Source: Streptomyces sp. GESEQ-4 | GTDB taxonomy: Bacteria; Actinomycetota; Actinomycetes; Streptomycetales; Streptomycetaceae | Reading direction: 5' to 3' | DNA: 64,000 nt | NCBI RefSeq assembly: GCF_017948455.1 | Contig: NZ_JAFFSU010000002.1 | Span: 372,001 to 436,000 of the forward strand | In this document: piece after piece, positions 1-9,986 of the stretch | Layout: each line of letters begins with the position of its first letter | Position numbering within the stretch: position 1 is the first letter of the stretch | Notes under the pieces: generated by a model | What the model was told of the DNA's origin: nothing | Database searches by the model: none | What the model saw: only the letters and a program-made list of their open reading frames with translations | Program-made: the position numbers and the translations under genes

Positions 1-1442
<1,442 letters not shown>

Positions 1443-1549
1443 CCGGTGGCGTGACGCAGGCCCTGGTGTTCCTGGCGTTCGCGGGCAACGGCGTACGCCG
1501 AACCGGGTGAGCGTCACATCGAGCGATCAGGAACGGGTGGAGTTGGAGC

Positions 1550-1578
1550 GGCGGGCTCGGTGCAAGGCCGAGCCCGCC
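1550..1578. terminator. Strong hairpin downstream of the GH62 gene
   Basis: A perfect 11-bp inverted repeat (GGCGGGCTCGG / CCGAGCCCGCC) surrounds a 7-base loop about 110 bases past the GH62 stop. There is no T-run, as is usual in Streptomyces. It probably ends GH62 transcription and may also end the convergent gene at 1726-2058. Confidence 0.6.
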
Positions 1579-1725
1579 CGTGCGCCCGGAAACCCCGGAT
1601 GGTGGCGGCCTCCTCCTGGTCGACCACGAGACGCGGTACGTGGCAAGCCTGGTGAGTCGGTCGGTTTCAGGGTTCGTCGACTGGTGGACCATCGTGGGGA
1701 CGGAACTCGGAGCAACGCCGGCAGA

Positions 1726-2058
1726 TCAGACGTCGGTAGTTGGCCGGAGGGTGTCCAGCCAGACGTCGAAGACAAAGCGTGTGTCGTGGGGGCCGCCCTC
1801 CAACCACCAGGTGCTCACCGTGGCGACGTCGTCAGCGATTTCTTCGATCGTGCACTGGATGCTGGTCGGGCATGGGTAGGGCGAGTTCGGCTGCAGATCT
1901 CCGCCGAAGTAGGCGGTTTTGCCGACCAGTTGGTGAGGGCGGTCGTAAACGTCGGCGAACTCCACCAGGATCAGGCCCGGTTGCGGTTCGTCGGCGAGCC
2001 AGTAGACAGCGGTAGCGGGCAGTTCGCAACCATCACCCTCGCCCAGATTTGTCCCCAT
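1726..2058 (-). CDS. Hypothetical protein, 110 aa
   Basis: Not recognised. The frame has protein-like composition (acidic and aromatic residues, for example AVYWLADEP, TAYFGGD, STWWLEGG), unlike the Arg/Pro/Ala-rich shadow frames around it. It has no signal peptide and no membrane segment, so a small soluble cytoplasmic protein is likely. ATG at 2058 is the only reasonable start. It lies alone between the GH62 gene and a decayed region. Confidence 0.6.
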   Translation of the reverse strand: MGTNLGEGDGCELPATAVYWLADEPQPGLILVEFADVYDRPHQLVGKTAYFGGDLQPNSPYPCPTSIQCTIEEIADDVATVSTWWLEGGPHDTRFVFDVWLDTLRPTTDV

Positions 2059-2300
2059 GGCTGCACACTACCCACCGTGTGTCGCACGGCACTACCGGTT
2101 TTGCGGCCTGCCGCAACGCGCTGATCAGCTTGCCGAACTGACGCGGACTCACCCCAGTGAACCGGGGCTGTCCATGACGGCTCCGACGCCGTGATCACAC
2201 CAGTCACAGCAAGGTCATATCAGCCCGGGGCCGGCTATTGCGAGGCCGCTCTCTGCCTTCCCCGCCCGTCGGGGCCCCGGGACGCCACGCGGTCCCGAGT

Positions 2301-2556
2301 TCAGCCGCCAGTGTCCTGGGTCCTGTCGACCACACGCTTGATGCCGATCAAGACCCGGTAGCGCTGCCGCTTCACGAACTCTGTCATCTCCCAGACCACC
2401 GGGCGCCCTATCTCGGCACACAGATGCAGCACGTGCCCCTCGTTCGCCCACACGCCTACGTGGGCGCCATAAGCATCGTCAGTGGCGTTGAAACCGGGAG
2501 CTCACGTACGGAACGGTCCAGTAGACAGCCGGTAGTTGGTGCAGCACTGGATCCAT
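2301..2556 (-). pseudogene. Frameshifted small gene remnant
   Basis: Two protein-like pieces lie in different minus-strand frames. An N-terminal piece starts at ATG 2556 (MDPVLHQLPAVYWTVPYVS). A C-terminal piece runs from about 2500 to the stop at 2301 (PGFNATDDAYGAHVGVWAN, then VLHLCAEIGRPVVWEMTEF) and is blocked upstream by an in-frame TGA. Joined by one frameshift near 2500 they give a plausible protein of about 85 residues. The HVGVW...VLHLC pattern recalls NlpC/P60-like folds, but this is not secure. It borders an IS remnant, consistent with local decay; a sequencing indel is the alternative. Confidence 0.5.
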
Positions 2557-2651
2557 GACCCCATCCTCCCTGAGGTCGCCCACGCGCCGGAAGCTCGTGG
2601 ACTGCTGCCTTGTATGGGCGGACGTGGTCGTCGGCATGTTCGCCCAGGTCA

Positions 2652-3224
2652 CTACCGCCGTAGCGGCAGCCCAGGTGAACGGGGCATCTCGACTGTGGCG
2701 AGCCGTCGTTGACCCTGGTGACCGCACGATGTGGCACGGCTGTGGCACGTTCCGAACGACAGAGCGTTTAGAAGAGAGCGATGCTCTTCCGCTTGATCAA
2801 GGCTGTGACCTGTAAGGGAGCCGCTACCAGCATTCTCAGTGGGCGGTTCGGTGTCGGCCTCAGTGAGGATCCCGAGTTTGACCATGCGTTTGAGCTTGGC
2901 GCGGGCGCCTTCGACGTTCTTCGGCAGCGGTTCGTGGCCGAGGGCGTCACAGACGTCCTTGGCCCGCAGGGGGCCGGTCGACTCGTTGAAGGCGGCGAGG
3001 ATTCGGGGGTAGTCCGGGTGCTCGGGCAGCTCGGGCGGGGATATGGGGGGCCGGTCGGCGAGACCGGTGACGGTCCTGCGAGTGATCGTGAGGTGCTCCA
3101 GGTGCGTCTCGGCCTCCCGCAACCGGGTCTGCAGGCCGTCGATCTGTGCGCGGAGGTCGTCGGCCAGGGCGCGGGCGGCGTCTTCCTGGAGGTCCAGGGC
3201 GTCGAGCAGGGGCCGGATGTTCAC
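2652..3224 (-). CDS. IS-associated passenger protein (coiled coil plus C-terminal helical domain)
   Basis: This small protein is of the kind found next to IS5-type transposases in Streptomyces. The start GTG at 3224 overlaps the transposase stop (GTGA), implying translational coupling. Residues about 5-50 are rich in Leu/Ala/Glu/Arg heptads (coiled coil); about 70-125 (HPDYPRILAAFNES, VCDALGHEPLPKN, LKRMVKLGILTEAD) looks like a winged-helix-like domain. The family usually ends soon after the ILTEAD segment; here the frame runs on about 60 residues of low-quality sequence to 2652, so the original stop or the element end may be lost. Function unknown; it may be inert. Confidence 0.55.
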   Translation of the reverse strand: MNIRPLLDALDLQEDAARALADDLRAQIDGLQTRLREAETHLEHLTITRRTVTGLADRPPISPPELPEHPDYPRILAAFNESTGPLRAKDVCDALGHEPLPKNVEGARAKLKRMVKLGILTEADTEPPTENAGSGSLTGHSLDQAEEHRSLLNALSFGTCHSRATSCGHQGQRRLATVEMPRSPGLPLRR

Positions 3225-3620
3225 GCTGCCACCGCCTGCGCCGCGCGCCAGGTGGGGGCGTTCGCGCCGGTGAGGCGTCGGGTCATGACGTGGGTCATCG
3301 CCCAGTAGACGCGGGAGGCGGAGGAGGCGGAGGAGGATGGGCGGTGCTCGTAGTCGCGGACCAGGCGCCGGTGCAGTATCAGGATCCCGTAGGTCTGCTC
3401 GACCCTCCACCGCTTCGGCTGCGGCACGAACCCCTTCCTGCGGGTTGCGTGCGACGATCTCGACGTCGATCCCCAGGCCGACGCCGTGCATGACGACCTG
3501 GTTCTTGAAGCCCTGGCCGACCAGGGCTTTGCGGACGGTGTCACTGGTGTGCTCGGCGACCTAATCCAGCAGGAGGATGCCTGCGGTGTTGTCGTGGGGT
3601 GTTCGCGGCGAGGACGACGA
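3221..3620 (-). pseudogene. Broken IS5-family transposase, C-terminal part
   Basis: Transposase C-terminal sequence is spread over frames. HDNTAGILLLD ends at an in-frame TAG near 3561. Beyond it VAEHTSDTVRKALVGQGF and GIDVEIVARNPQ continue in the same frame, and after a frameshift near 3435 GFVPQPKRWRVEQTYG, LHRRLVRDYEHRP and YWAMTHVMTRRLTG follow. These match the last third of IS5-like DDE transposases, including the W-x-VE-x-T region. At least one nonsense and one frameshift mutation make it inactive, and the N-terminal two thirds are not recognisable upstream. Confidence 0.8.
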
Positions 3621-3739
3621 CTGCGATGACCCGCCGAGGACGTCCGCAGTGCCACATCGGACAAGATCGCGGCTTGTGTCATGTTTCTGGCGCACGAATC
3701 GGCGTCGTTCGTCACCGGATCGGCTCTCGTGGCCGATGG

Positions 3740-4120
3740 CGGGCACGGTCTTCCGGAGACGTGGCCGCGACCGTGAGCCTCGTAGAGCTTCTCGGGGCAT
3801 TCTCCGAGGTAGAGACGAGCCCTTGGGTCCAAGTGGCCGGCAGGGTGGAGGAAGACGCCCGGCTTGAAGCGGCGTCGGAGCGCCCGCCCTGCGGCGACCC
3901 TCCGAGCGGTGTCGTACCCCAGCGCCGAGCCGCACGTTCAGGCCCGCCGGAGCGACGACGACAGCCTCGTCGACGGCAGACGGAACTCGCTGCCACGGCA
4001 CCTGCCGCCCGGCCATCGCGCGACCCTTGTCGATCCGGAACATCCGGCAGCCCAGAGCTCGCTCGGCGAGTAGGGCTGCCTGCGTTTGAAGCGGTCTGCT
4101 TCCGTGTCGACTGCGGGGGC
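3740..4120 (-). other. Codon-like but unrecognised decayed sequence upstream of the IS remnant
   Basis: Two adjacent minus-strand frames read like protein: RALGCRMFRIDKGRAMAG and QRVPSAVDEAVVVAPAG at about 3950-4110, then ALGYDTARRVAAGRAL and KPGVFLHPAGHLDPRARLYL at about 3780-3935 in another frame. This looks like a gene broken by a frameshift and cut by the IS remnant. I cannot name the family. The interval 4121-4290 shows nothing convincing. Confidence 0.3.
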
Positions 4121-4290
4121 CGGAACGTGTGGGGGACATGACGATCCCGCCCGGAACCGCCAGGTCGTGCGCCAAGCGCAAGTGGCCAGTCGGTCTCTGG
4201 GCCTTGGCAGCGCCTCCTGGTCGGGGCTTCGGCAGGGCTGCCGGCGAGGCAGGTTCCATGTCCGGTGCCACGTGGCTTCCAAGATCTGAA

Positions 4291-4357
4291 CGATTGATTC
4301 GAGCCTACAAGCGATGAAATCGACGGTGTCTCACGCGTATTGCGCGTGAATCAATCG
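4291..4357. promoter_or_regulatory. Probable autoregulatory operator of the Lrp/AsnC gene
   Basis: A perfect 10-bp inverted repeat (CGATTGATTC at 4291-4300, GAATCAATCG at 4348-4357) brackets a second dyad, TCACGCG-N5-CGCGTGA (4331-4349). A TATGCT -10-like box follows at 4358-4363, and the ribosome site AGGAGGTGA precedes the ATG at 4394. Multiple spaced dyads suit binding by Lrp/AsnC oligomers. Confidence 0.5.
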
Positions 4358-4393
4358 TATGCTTAGCTGTTCGCGCACTTAGGAGGTGACCTC

Positions 4394-4834
4394 ATGGACG
4401 ATATCGATCGGGCCATCCTGCGCGAACTGCAGACCGACGGCCGCATCCCCTACGCCGATCTCGGCCCGAAGGTCGGCCTGTCGGCGTCGGCCGCTCGGCA
4501 GCGGCTGCAGCGGCTGATCGACACCAAGGCGGTGCAGGTCGTCGGCGTCACTGACCCGATGGCGATGGGCGGGCAGGCCATGGCCCTGCTCGGGCTCCGC
4601 GTCGACGGCGATCCGCGAGCGGTGGCCGACGAACTCTCACGCCACGACGAGGTCGTCTACGCCGTCTTGACCGCTGGCACCTTCGACTTGTTCGCTGAGG
4701 CCGTCTGCCGGCAACCGCGTGACCTGCTGGACTTCGTCAACGACGTCGTGCGTCCCATCGAGGGCGTGACAAAGGTGGAGAGCTTCCCCTACTTCGGGAT
4801 TCACACGCACCGGTTCTTCTGGAACGTTGGCTGA
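4394..4834 (+). CDS. Lrp/AsnC family transcriptional regulator
   Basis: A cytoplasmic regulator that senses amino acids or related small molecules. At 146 residues it is the standard single-unit length. Residues 1-60 are the AsnC-type helix-turn-helix (MDDIDRAILRELQTDGR, then a recognition helix in LSASAARQRLQRL); residues about 65-146 form the RAM ligand-binding/oligomerisation domain (LGLRVDGDP, VYAVLTAGTFD). The ATG is fixed by an excellent AGGAGGTGA site. The next gene, the aminotransferase fusion at 5546, lies 0.7 kb away on the same strand and is a reasonable but unproven target. Confidence 0.93.
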   Translation: MDDIDRAILRELQTDGRIPYADLGPKVGLSASAARQRLQRLIDTKAVQVVGVTDPMAMGGQAMALLGLRVDGDPRAVADELSRHDEVVYAVLTAGTFDLFAEAVCRQPRDLLDFVNDVVRPIEGVTKVESFPYFGIHTHRFFWNVG

Positions 4835-5545
4835 ACAGCGCCCTGCTCACCGTTTCTCCGCCCCCCGCACACGGCGCCCGGAAGGGACAGCCGCCCAGGC
4901 CCGCCCTCAGTACGCAAGCGGCTCGTGTCGGCCTGAGGCCACTGTCGAGATCGGCAACCGCCGCACACCTTTTGCTGGGCATGGCACGGCCGCCCGCAGA
5001 TCAAGCACGTCATGTTCGAACACCGCCTGGCCGCAAGGACTGGCACCGCACGATCTCCGGGCACCGATAGCCCGCCACACAGTCGGGGACCGTCCACCCC
5101 GCCTGGGGACCGATCGCCACCATGGGCCCTGACCAGGCCGCCCCTCCCGAAAGGCCAGCACGCGCATGGAGCAGTACGAGCCCGAACGCCTCTCCCTGGA
5201 CCAACTGGCTGCCATGCGGCGCAGCCTTTGACGTCACCGCCGGACCGTACCGGGCCGCCGAACTCCGATGGGCACCAGGAGAACGACCGCCGCGGCCTCG
5301 CCGAGGGCCAGGAGCACCCCGGCGCGCACCCGCGTGAGGCATCCGTGGACTCCGTGGCCGCGGACTGAGGCGGCGATGAAACCCTCGACGCCACCGCGGA
5401 CCTCCAACTCTTTGATTTTTGTACCCACTTCAGTGATCCGTGCGATGGCGTGGCCCGCCGCCCTGCATCACCTCTGTCTGATCATGCTCGCCGATCCGCA
5501 ATGACGGGCCGTCGTGGGTCAACCAACTGACGAACGGAGAATTCG
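4835..5545. other. Gene-poor interval between Lrp and the aminotransferase fusion
   Basis: Several open frames exist on both strands, but all have the Arg/Pro/Gly-rich composition of shadow frames and none resembles a known family. A minus-strand stretch near 5000 contains a CxxC-like cluster (CLICGRPC) without supporting context. Only the end of the interval has clear function: GGAGA at 5536-5540 is the ribosome site for the gene starting at 5546. Confidence 0.5.
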
Positions 5546-8497
5546 ATGGGTATCTCCCCTGCCGAGTGGCTGGTGGCGCCGATGGTCGCAATCGAGGAGG
5601 AGCGGGCCGCAGCCCTCCTCACGGAACGATTCGGCATCGAGGGAACACTCGAGGAACTGGGCAGCAACCACGACCGCAACTTCCGGGTGCGCACCGGTCT
5701 GGATGAGCACGGGTACGTCTTCAAGATCTTCAACCCGGTCATCGACCGCGCGGTATTGAGGGCCCAGTCCGAGGCCACCGAGCGCCTCGCCCGGGCGCTG
5801 CCGGAGCTGCGGCTACCGCGGGCCCGGGTCGGAGTCGACGGGGAGCACATCCAGACCGTCTCCGTGGACGGCCAGGACTACGACTGCCAATTGCTCGACT
5901 ATGTCCCCGGCGAACCCATCATGGACAGCCGCTATCTGGCTCCGCGGGTGGTGGCGCGGCTGGGAGAGCTTGCCGGACGCATCATCGCGACCCTGGAGGG
6001 CCTCGATATACCGACTCCGGACAAGCCGATGCTGTGGGACCTGCGCAACGCCCTCGCAGTCGTCGAAACCCTGGCCCCGCACATGGTCGACCAGCGAAAG
6101 GCCGAGCGTGTGCTGCGAGCCGCCCGCGCGGCACACCAACAGGTGGAGCGGCGCGCCGCTCGGCTGCCCATACAGGTCATTCACGGGGATGTGGCCGACA
6201 ACAACGTGGTGTGCCGGACGGACCCGGACGGCCGCCCCATACCGGTCGGGCTGATCGACTTCGGAGATCTCACACACAGCTGGGCCGTGGCCGAGCTGGC
6301 GGTCGCCTGCACATCCGTCCTGCATCATCGCGGAGCCACACCGGCTTCGGTGCTGCCCGCGGTCCGCGCGTTCCACGCCGTACGGCCGCTCGTCGGAGAC
6401 GAGCTGGACGTGCTGTGGCCCCTGATCGTGCTGCGCGGCTGCGTGCTGGTGGTATGCGGGCAGCACGCCGCACTGCAGGACCCCGGCAACGGCTACGCTA
6501 CGGCGGCCCTCGACCGTGAGTGGGCCATGTTCGAGGCCGGTGCCTCGGTACCGGCCGAGGTGATGGCGGCCCACTTCCGGCAGGTGATCGGCGAACCCGC
6601 CCCGCACAGCGATCCACCGACCTCGAGCCACCCTCTTCTCCCCGAACTTCCCGCCGAAGCAACCGTGCTCGACCTGTCCGTTACCAGCGACGCGCTGCAC
6701 GGCGGCGGCTGGCTCGATCCCGACGCGGAGTCCGCTGTGGTCGCACGGGCACTCGCCTCGGGCGGCACGGCAGTGCTGACCCGGCACGGAGAGTGCCGTC
6801 TCAGCCGCACACGAGTCGACAACACAGAGCAGAGCGCCACGCTCGCGCTCGGCGTGGAGGTGCACCTCACCAGCCCGCTGGCGGTCCACGCGCCGTGGGT
6901 CGGCACGGTCACCCGGCACGCCGAGCACGGAGTGACCCTGACCGCCGGGGGGCTGCACCTGGTGCTCGACGGCATCAACCCGGCTGTCGCGGTCATCGAC
7001 GGGGGAGAGGCCGTATCCGGTCAGCAGTTGGGCACCGTCGCCGCACAGGGCAGCTGGTATCGGTTGGATGTGCAACTGTCCCGGCTGGGCACGGGAATTG
7101 CACCACGCTTCACCCCACCAGGGCTGGACGCGGGCTGGCTGACGATGTGCCCTGATCCGACCGGCCTGATCCTCCCACGGGCGGACCGCCCCGTGGCGGA
7201 CACGCCCACGGAGCCGGAGAGCGTCCTGCTGGAGCGTCGAGTGATGTCTTTCGCCACCGTGCAGGAGCACTACTTCGAGAACCCTCCGCAGATCGAGCGA
7301 GGTTGGCGGCACCACCTGGTGGACACCCGCGGCCGCGGCTACCTGGACATGCTCAACAACGTGACCGTTCTTGGCCACGGTCACCCGCGGCTGGTTGAAG
7401 CAGTGCACGGGCAGTGGCAGCGGCTCAACACCAACTCCCGTTTCCACTACGCCTCGGTGGTGGAGCTGTCGGAGCGGCTGAGCGCGCTCCTGCCGGACGG
7501 ACTCGACACCGTCTTCCTCGTCAACAGCGGCTCCGAGGCCGTGGATCTGGCATTGCGGCTGGCCTGGGCCGCTACCGGGAGGCGCGATGTCGTCGCGGTG
7601 GAGGAGGCGTACCACGGCTGGACCTACGCCGGTGACGCCATCTCCACCTCGACGGCCGACAATCCGAACGCCTTGGCCACCCGCCCCGCGTGGGTGCACA
7701 CAGTCACCACACCGAACAGCTACCGCGGCCCGCACCGCGGCCCTGATGCGCACCTCTACGGCCCCGAGGCCGCGGCCGTGATCGCCGACCTGGTCAGGTC
7801 CGGACGCCCTCCAGCGGCGTTCGTGTGCGAGCCCTACTACGGCAACGCCGGCGGAATGGCTCTGCCCGACGGCTACCTCGAGCAGGTCTACGCCGCCACC
7901 CGGGAATCCGGCGGTCTCTGCATCGCCGACGAGGTGCAGGTCGGCTACGGTCGGCTGGGCTCCCACTTCTGGGGCTTCGAGCAGCAGGGCGTCGAACCGG
8001 ACATCGTCGCTGTCGCCAAGGCGATGGGCAACGGCCACCCCCTGGGGGCGGTGATCACCAGACGCGGGATCGCCGACGCTTACCGTTCGCAGGGCTACTT
8101 CTTCTCATCGGCCGGCGGCAGCCCGGTCAGTTCGGTGGTCGGACTGACCGTGCTCGACGTGCTCCGCGACGAGGGTCTCCAGGACAACGCCCGCACGGTT
8201 GGCGCACACCTGCGAACGCGGCTGCTGCGACTCGCCGACAAGCACCCGCTGATCGGCGCCGTCCACGGTAGTGGCCTGTATCTGGGCGTCGAGTTCGTCA
8301 GAGACCACGAGACACGGGAGCCGGCGACCGAGGAGACAGCCGCCATCTGCGAACGGCTACGAGAGCTGGGCGTGCTGATGCAGCCGACGTCGGACCGGAT
8401 GTGCGTCCTGAAGATCAAGCCACCGCTGTGCCTGACCACGACGAGCGCCGACGTCTTCGTCGACGCCCTCGACGACGTACTCACTCACGGATGGTGA
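5546..8497 (+). CDS. APH-like kinase domain / M23-like domain / class III aminotransferase fusion
   Basis: A cytoplasmic 983-residue fusion. Residues about 20-340 are an aminoglycoside-phosphotransferase/choline-kinase-like fold with the catalytic loop VIHGDVADNNV and metal motif LIDFGDL. Residues about 370-560 weakly resemble the LytM/M23 domain found in this architecture (HAPWVGTV, GSWYRLDVQL), but the zinc-binding histidines are not seen. Residues about 570-983 are a class III PLP aminotransferase with LVNSGSEAVDLALR, the conserved IADEVQVGYGR and the PLP lysine K825 (AVAKAMGNG). Related fusions and ethanolamine-phosphate phospho-lyases suggest that an amino alcohol is phosphorylated and then handled by the PLP domain; that is inference. 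The Lrp regulator upstream fits amine or amino acid control. Confidence 0.88.
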   Translation: MGISPAEWLVAPMVAIEEERAAALLTERFGIEGTLEELGSNHDRNFRVRTGLDEHGYVFKIFNPVIDRAVLRAQSEATERLARALPELRLPRARVGVDGEHIQTVSVDGQDYDCQLLDYVPGEPIMDSRYLAPRVVARLGELAGRIIATLEGLDIPTPDKPMLWDLRNALAVVETLAPHMVDQRKAERVLRAARAAHQQVERRAARLPIQVIHGDVADNNVVCRTDPDGRPIPVGLIDFGDLTHSWAVAELAVACTSVLHHRGATPASVLPAVRAFHAVRPLVGDELDVLWPLIVLRGCVLVVCGQHAALQDPGNGYATAALDREWAMFEAGASVPAEVMAAHFRQVIGEPAPHSDPPTSSHPLLPELPAEATVLDLSVTSDALHGGGWLDPDAESAVVARALASGGTAVLTRHGECRLSRTRVDNTEQSATLALGVEVHLTSPLAVHAPWVGTVTRHAEHGVTLTAGGLHLVLDGINPAVAVIDGGEAVSGQQLGTVAAQGSWYRLDVQLSRLGTGIAPRFTPPGLDAGWLTMCPDPTGLILPRADRPVADTPTEPESVLLERRVMSFATVQEHYFENPPQIERGWRHHLVDTRGRGYLDMLNNVTVLGHGHPRLVEAVHGQWQRLNTNSRFHYASVVELSERLSALLPDGLDTVFLVNSGSEAVDLALRLAWAATGRRDVVAVEEAYHGWTYAGDAISTSTADNPNALATRPAWVHTVTTPNSYRGPHRGPDAHLYGPEAAAVIADLVRSGRPPAAFVCEPYYGNAGGMALPDGYLEQVYAATRESGGLCIADEVQVGYGRLGSHFWGFEQQGVEPDIVAVAKAMGNGHPLGAVITRRGIADAYRSQGYFFSSAGGSPVSSVVGLTVLDVLRDEGLQDNARTVGAHLRTRLLRLADKHPLIGAVHGSGLYLGVEFVRDHETREPATEETAAICERLRELGVLMQPTSDRMCVLKIKPPLCLTTTSADVFVDALDDVLTHGW

Positions 8498-9020
8498 CAC
8501 ACGGTACGGACGTACCTGTCGGCGGCTGTCCTGTGGCACCGATCAGCGGTGGCACCAGGCCAATACAGCCAAGTCAGAGCCTCAGCGGCGTGCACGCGGG
8601 GTGACAGCCGCTGAACTGCGTTGTCGCACGTCGAGCCGGCTATCACCCGGAGCCTGCGTAGCCGGTCAGAGAGGCAATCGTCCTCTCTCACTGGATCCCC
8701 GGCAGCCGCACCCACCCCGTACGCCAACATCGGCCTTCAAGACCACAACCACCTGGGCGCCCGCGGGCTGAACAACGCTGCGGACGTGCACGTCTCCCCG
8801 GCCGGCGGGGACATGGAGCCTGCCGCCTCAGGGCGGGCTCCTTCGATCTGGCGGCGGTTGTCGGCCAGTTCGGTGCCGGTGAAGTAGTCGGCCTCGTCAT
8901 GGGTGCGGTCTGTGTCGACCACGATGCGTGCCGCGCCCTGCGTCGGTCGAAGGCTGTCGTCGCGGTGGTGGTGCCGGCCGCCTCCGCCCACGACAACGGC
9001 TTGGACGCCCGACTCCGCCC
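8498..9020. other. Gene-free interval with a possible minus-strand remnant
   Basis: No intact gene. On the minus strand near 8840-8920 a short protein-like piece (DEADYFTGTELADNRRQIEG) stands out from low-complexity flanks and may be the tail of a lost gene. Together with the truncated regulator next to it, this suggests local decay. Confidence 0.35.
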
Positions 9021-9668
9021 TCAGGTTTCGCTGAAGGTCCGTCGGTAGGCGCCGGGTGTGGTGCCGAGTTGTGCCCGGAAGCGGCGGCGCAGGTTGACCG
9101 CCGAAGCGAGACCGACCCGGGTGGCGATGGCTTCGACCGGCAGGTCGGTCTGCTCCAGCAGTACCCGTGCCGCGTCGAGGCGCTGGCCGAGCAGCCACTG
9201 TCCCGGACTGGTGCCGAGCTGCTCGTTGAACCGCCGGGCGAGGGTCCGGCTGGACAGCCCGGCGTATTCGGCGAGGCGCCCGAGGGTCAGTCGGGTGTCG
9301 AGTCGGGAGATGGCCCACTCCAGCAGTGGTGCCAGTGACTCGTCCGCCCCGGCCGGTGCGGGCTGTGCGGCGTACTGGAGTTGGCTGCCCTCGCGGTGCG
9401 GTGGCAGGACCATGTTCCGGGCGATCTGGGCGGCGTATGCCGCGCCGTGGTCGGAACGTACGAGGTGCAGGCACAGGTCGATGCCCGCGCCGGTTCCGGC
9501 GCTGGTCGCCACATCGCCGTGGTCCACGAAGAGCACGTCCGAGTCTACCTGCACCTCGGGGAAGGTGGCGGCGAGTTGGGCGGTGCTGCGCCAGTGGGTG
9601 GTGGCGCGGCGGCCGTCGAGCAGTCCGGCCTGATGCCCGGCCAGGCGGTCTTCCGTCGGCGCCTGCAT
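9021..9668 (-). pseudogene. GlxA/AraC-family regulator lacking its N-terminal half
   Basis: What remains is the end of the DJ-1/PfpI-like domain (AGLLDGRRATTHW, TSAGTGAGIDLCLHL) and a complete double AraC-type HTH (about residues 115-215; LGRLAEYAGLSSRTLARRF, PVEAIATRVGLASAVNLRRRF). Full-length members such as the one at 42219-43181 have about 100 more N-terminal residues, including the start of the PfpI fold. Here the family match stops abruptly at DRLAGHQAG, and upstream sequence in all frames is unrelated. The 216-residue frame is open, so a truncated DNA-binding protein could still be made from ATG 9668. Confidence 0.65.
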
Positions 9669-9986
9669 GAGGGCACGGGTGTGCGCGGTTTGGGTGATGG
9701 GGTTCGCGCCGGTGGGTGGCCTGGAGCAGACAGGTCGGCGTGTGGCGATCTGGTCGATGGCGAGGGGAAGTTGGCAGGGCCACTGCTCCCGGTCGGGGGA
9801 TGGAGCGCGGCCGCTGTCTGGAGGGCCGCGAGAGCCGTTTGATGGGGTGGTGTGCTTCCAGGCGCGGAATGGTGCTGGATCCGGAGTTGCTGGAAGGGCT
9901 GGAAGCTCGCGGCGGCTGCCCGGTCACCCACGACACCGCCGGTGCAGCGCTGTTCCAAGCCTGATCGCCCGGTATCGAGTGGAGGC
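9669..9986. other. Interval upstream of the ammonia-lyase homologue
   Basis: No supported gene. A plus-strand frame ending at 9964 has a protein-like tail (MVLDPELLEGLEARGG) but no family and poor upstream sequence. The promoter of the lyase gene must lie here; GGAGG at 9981-9985 is its ribosome site. Confidence 0.4.

Noticed and set aside
4801..5394. Minus-strand frame with a CxxC cluster that might be a zinc ribbon
   Set aside because: Cys spacing is irregular, flanks are shadow-like, and there is no start or family support.
5813..8038. A 741-codon minus-strand frame opposite the aminotransferase fusion
   Set aside because: Shadow frame created by high third-position GC; the plus strand has clear catalytic motifs.
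9716..9964. 82-codon plus-strand frame just before the ammonia-lyase homologue
   Set aside because: Only its last 30 residues look protein-like; no ribosome site or family.
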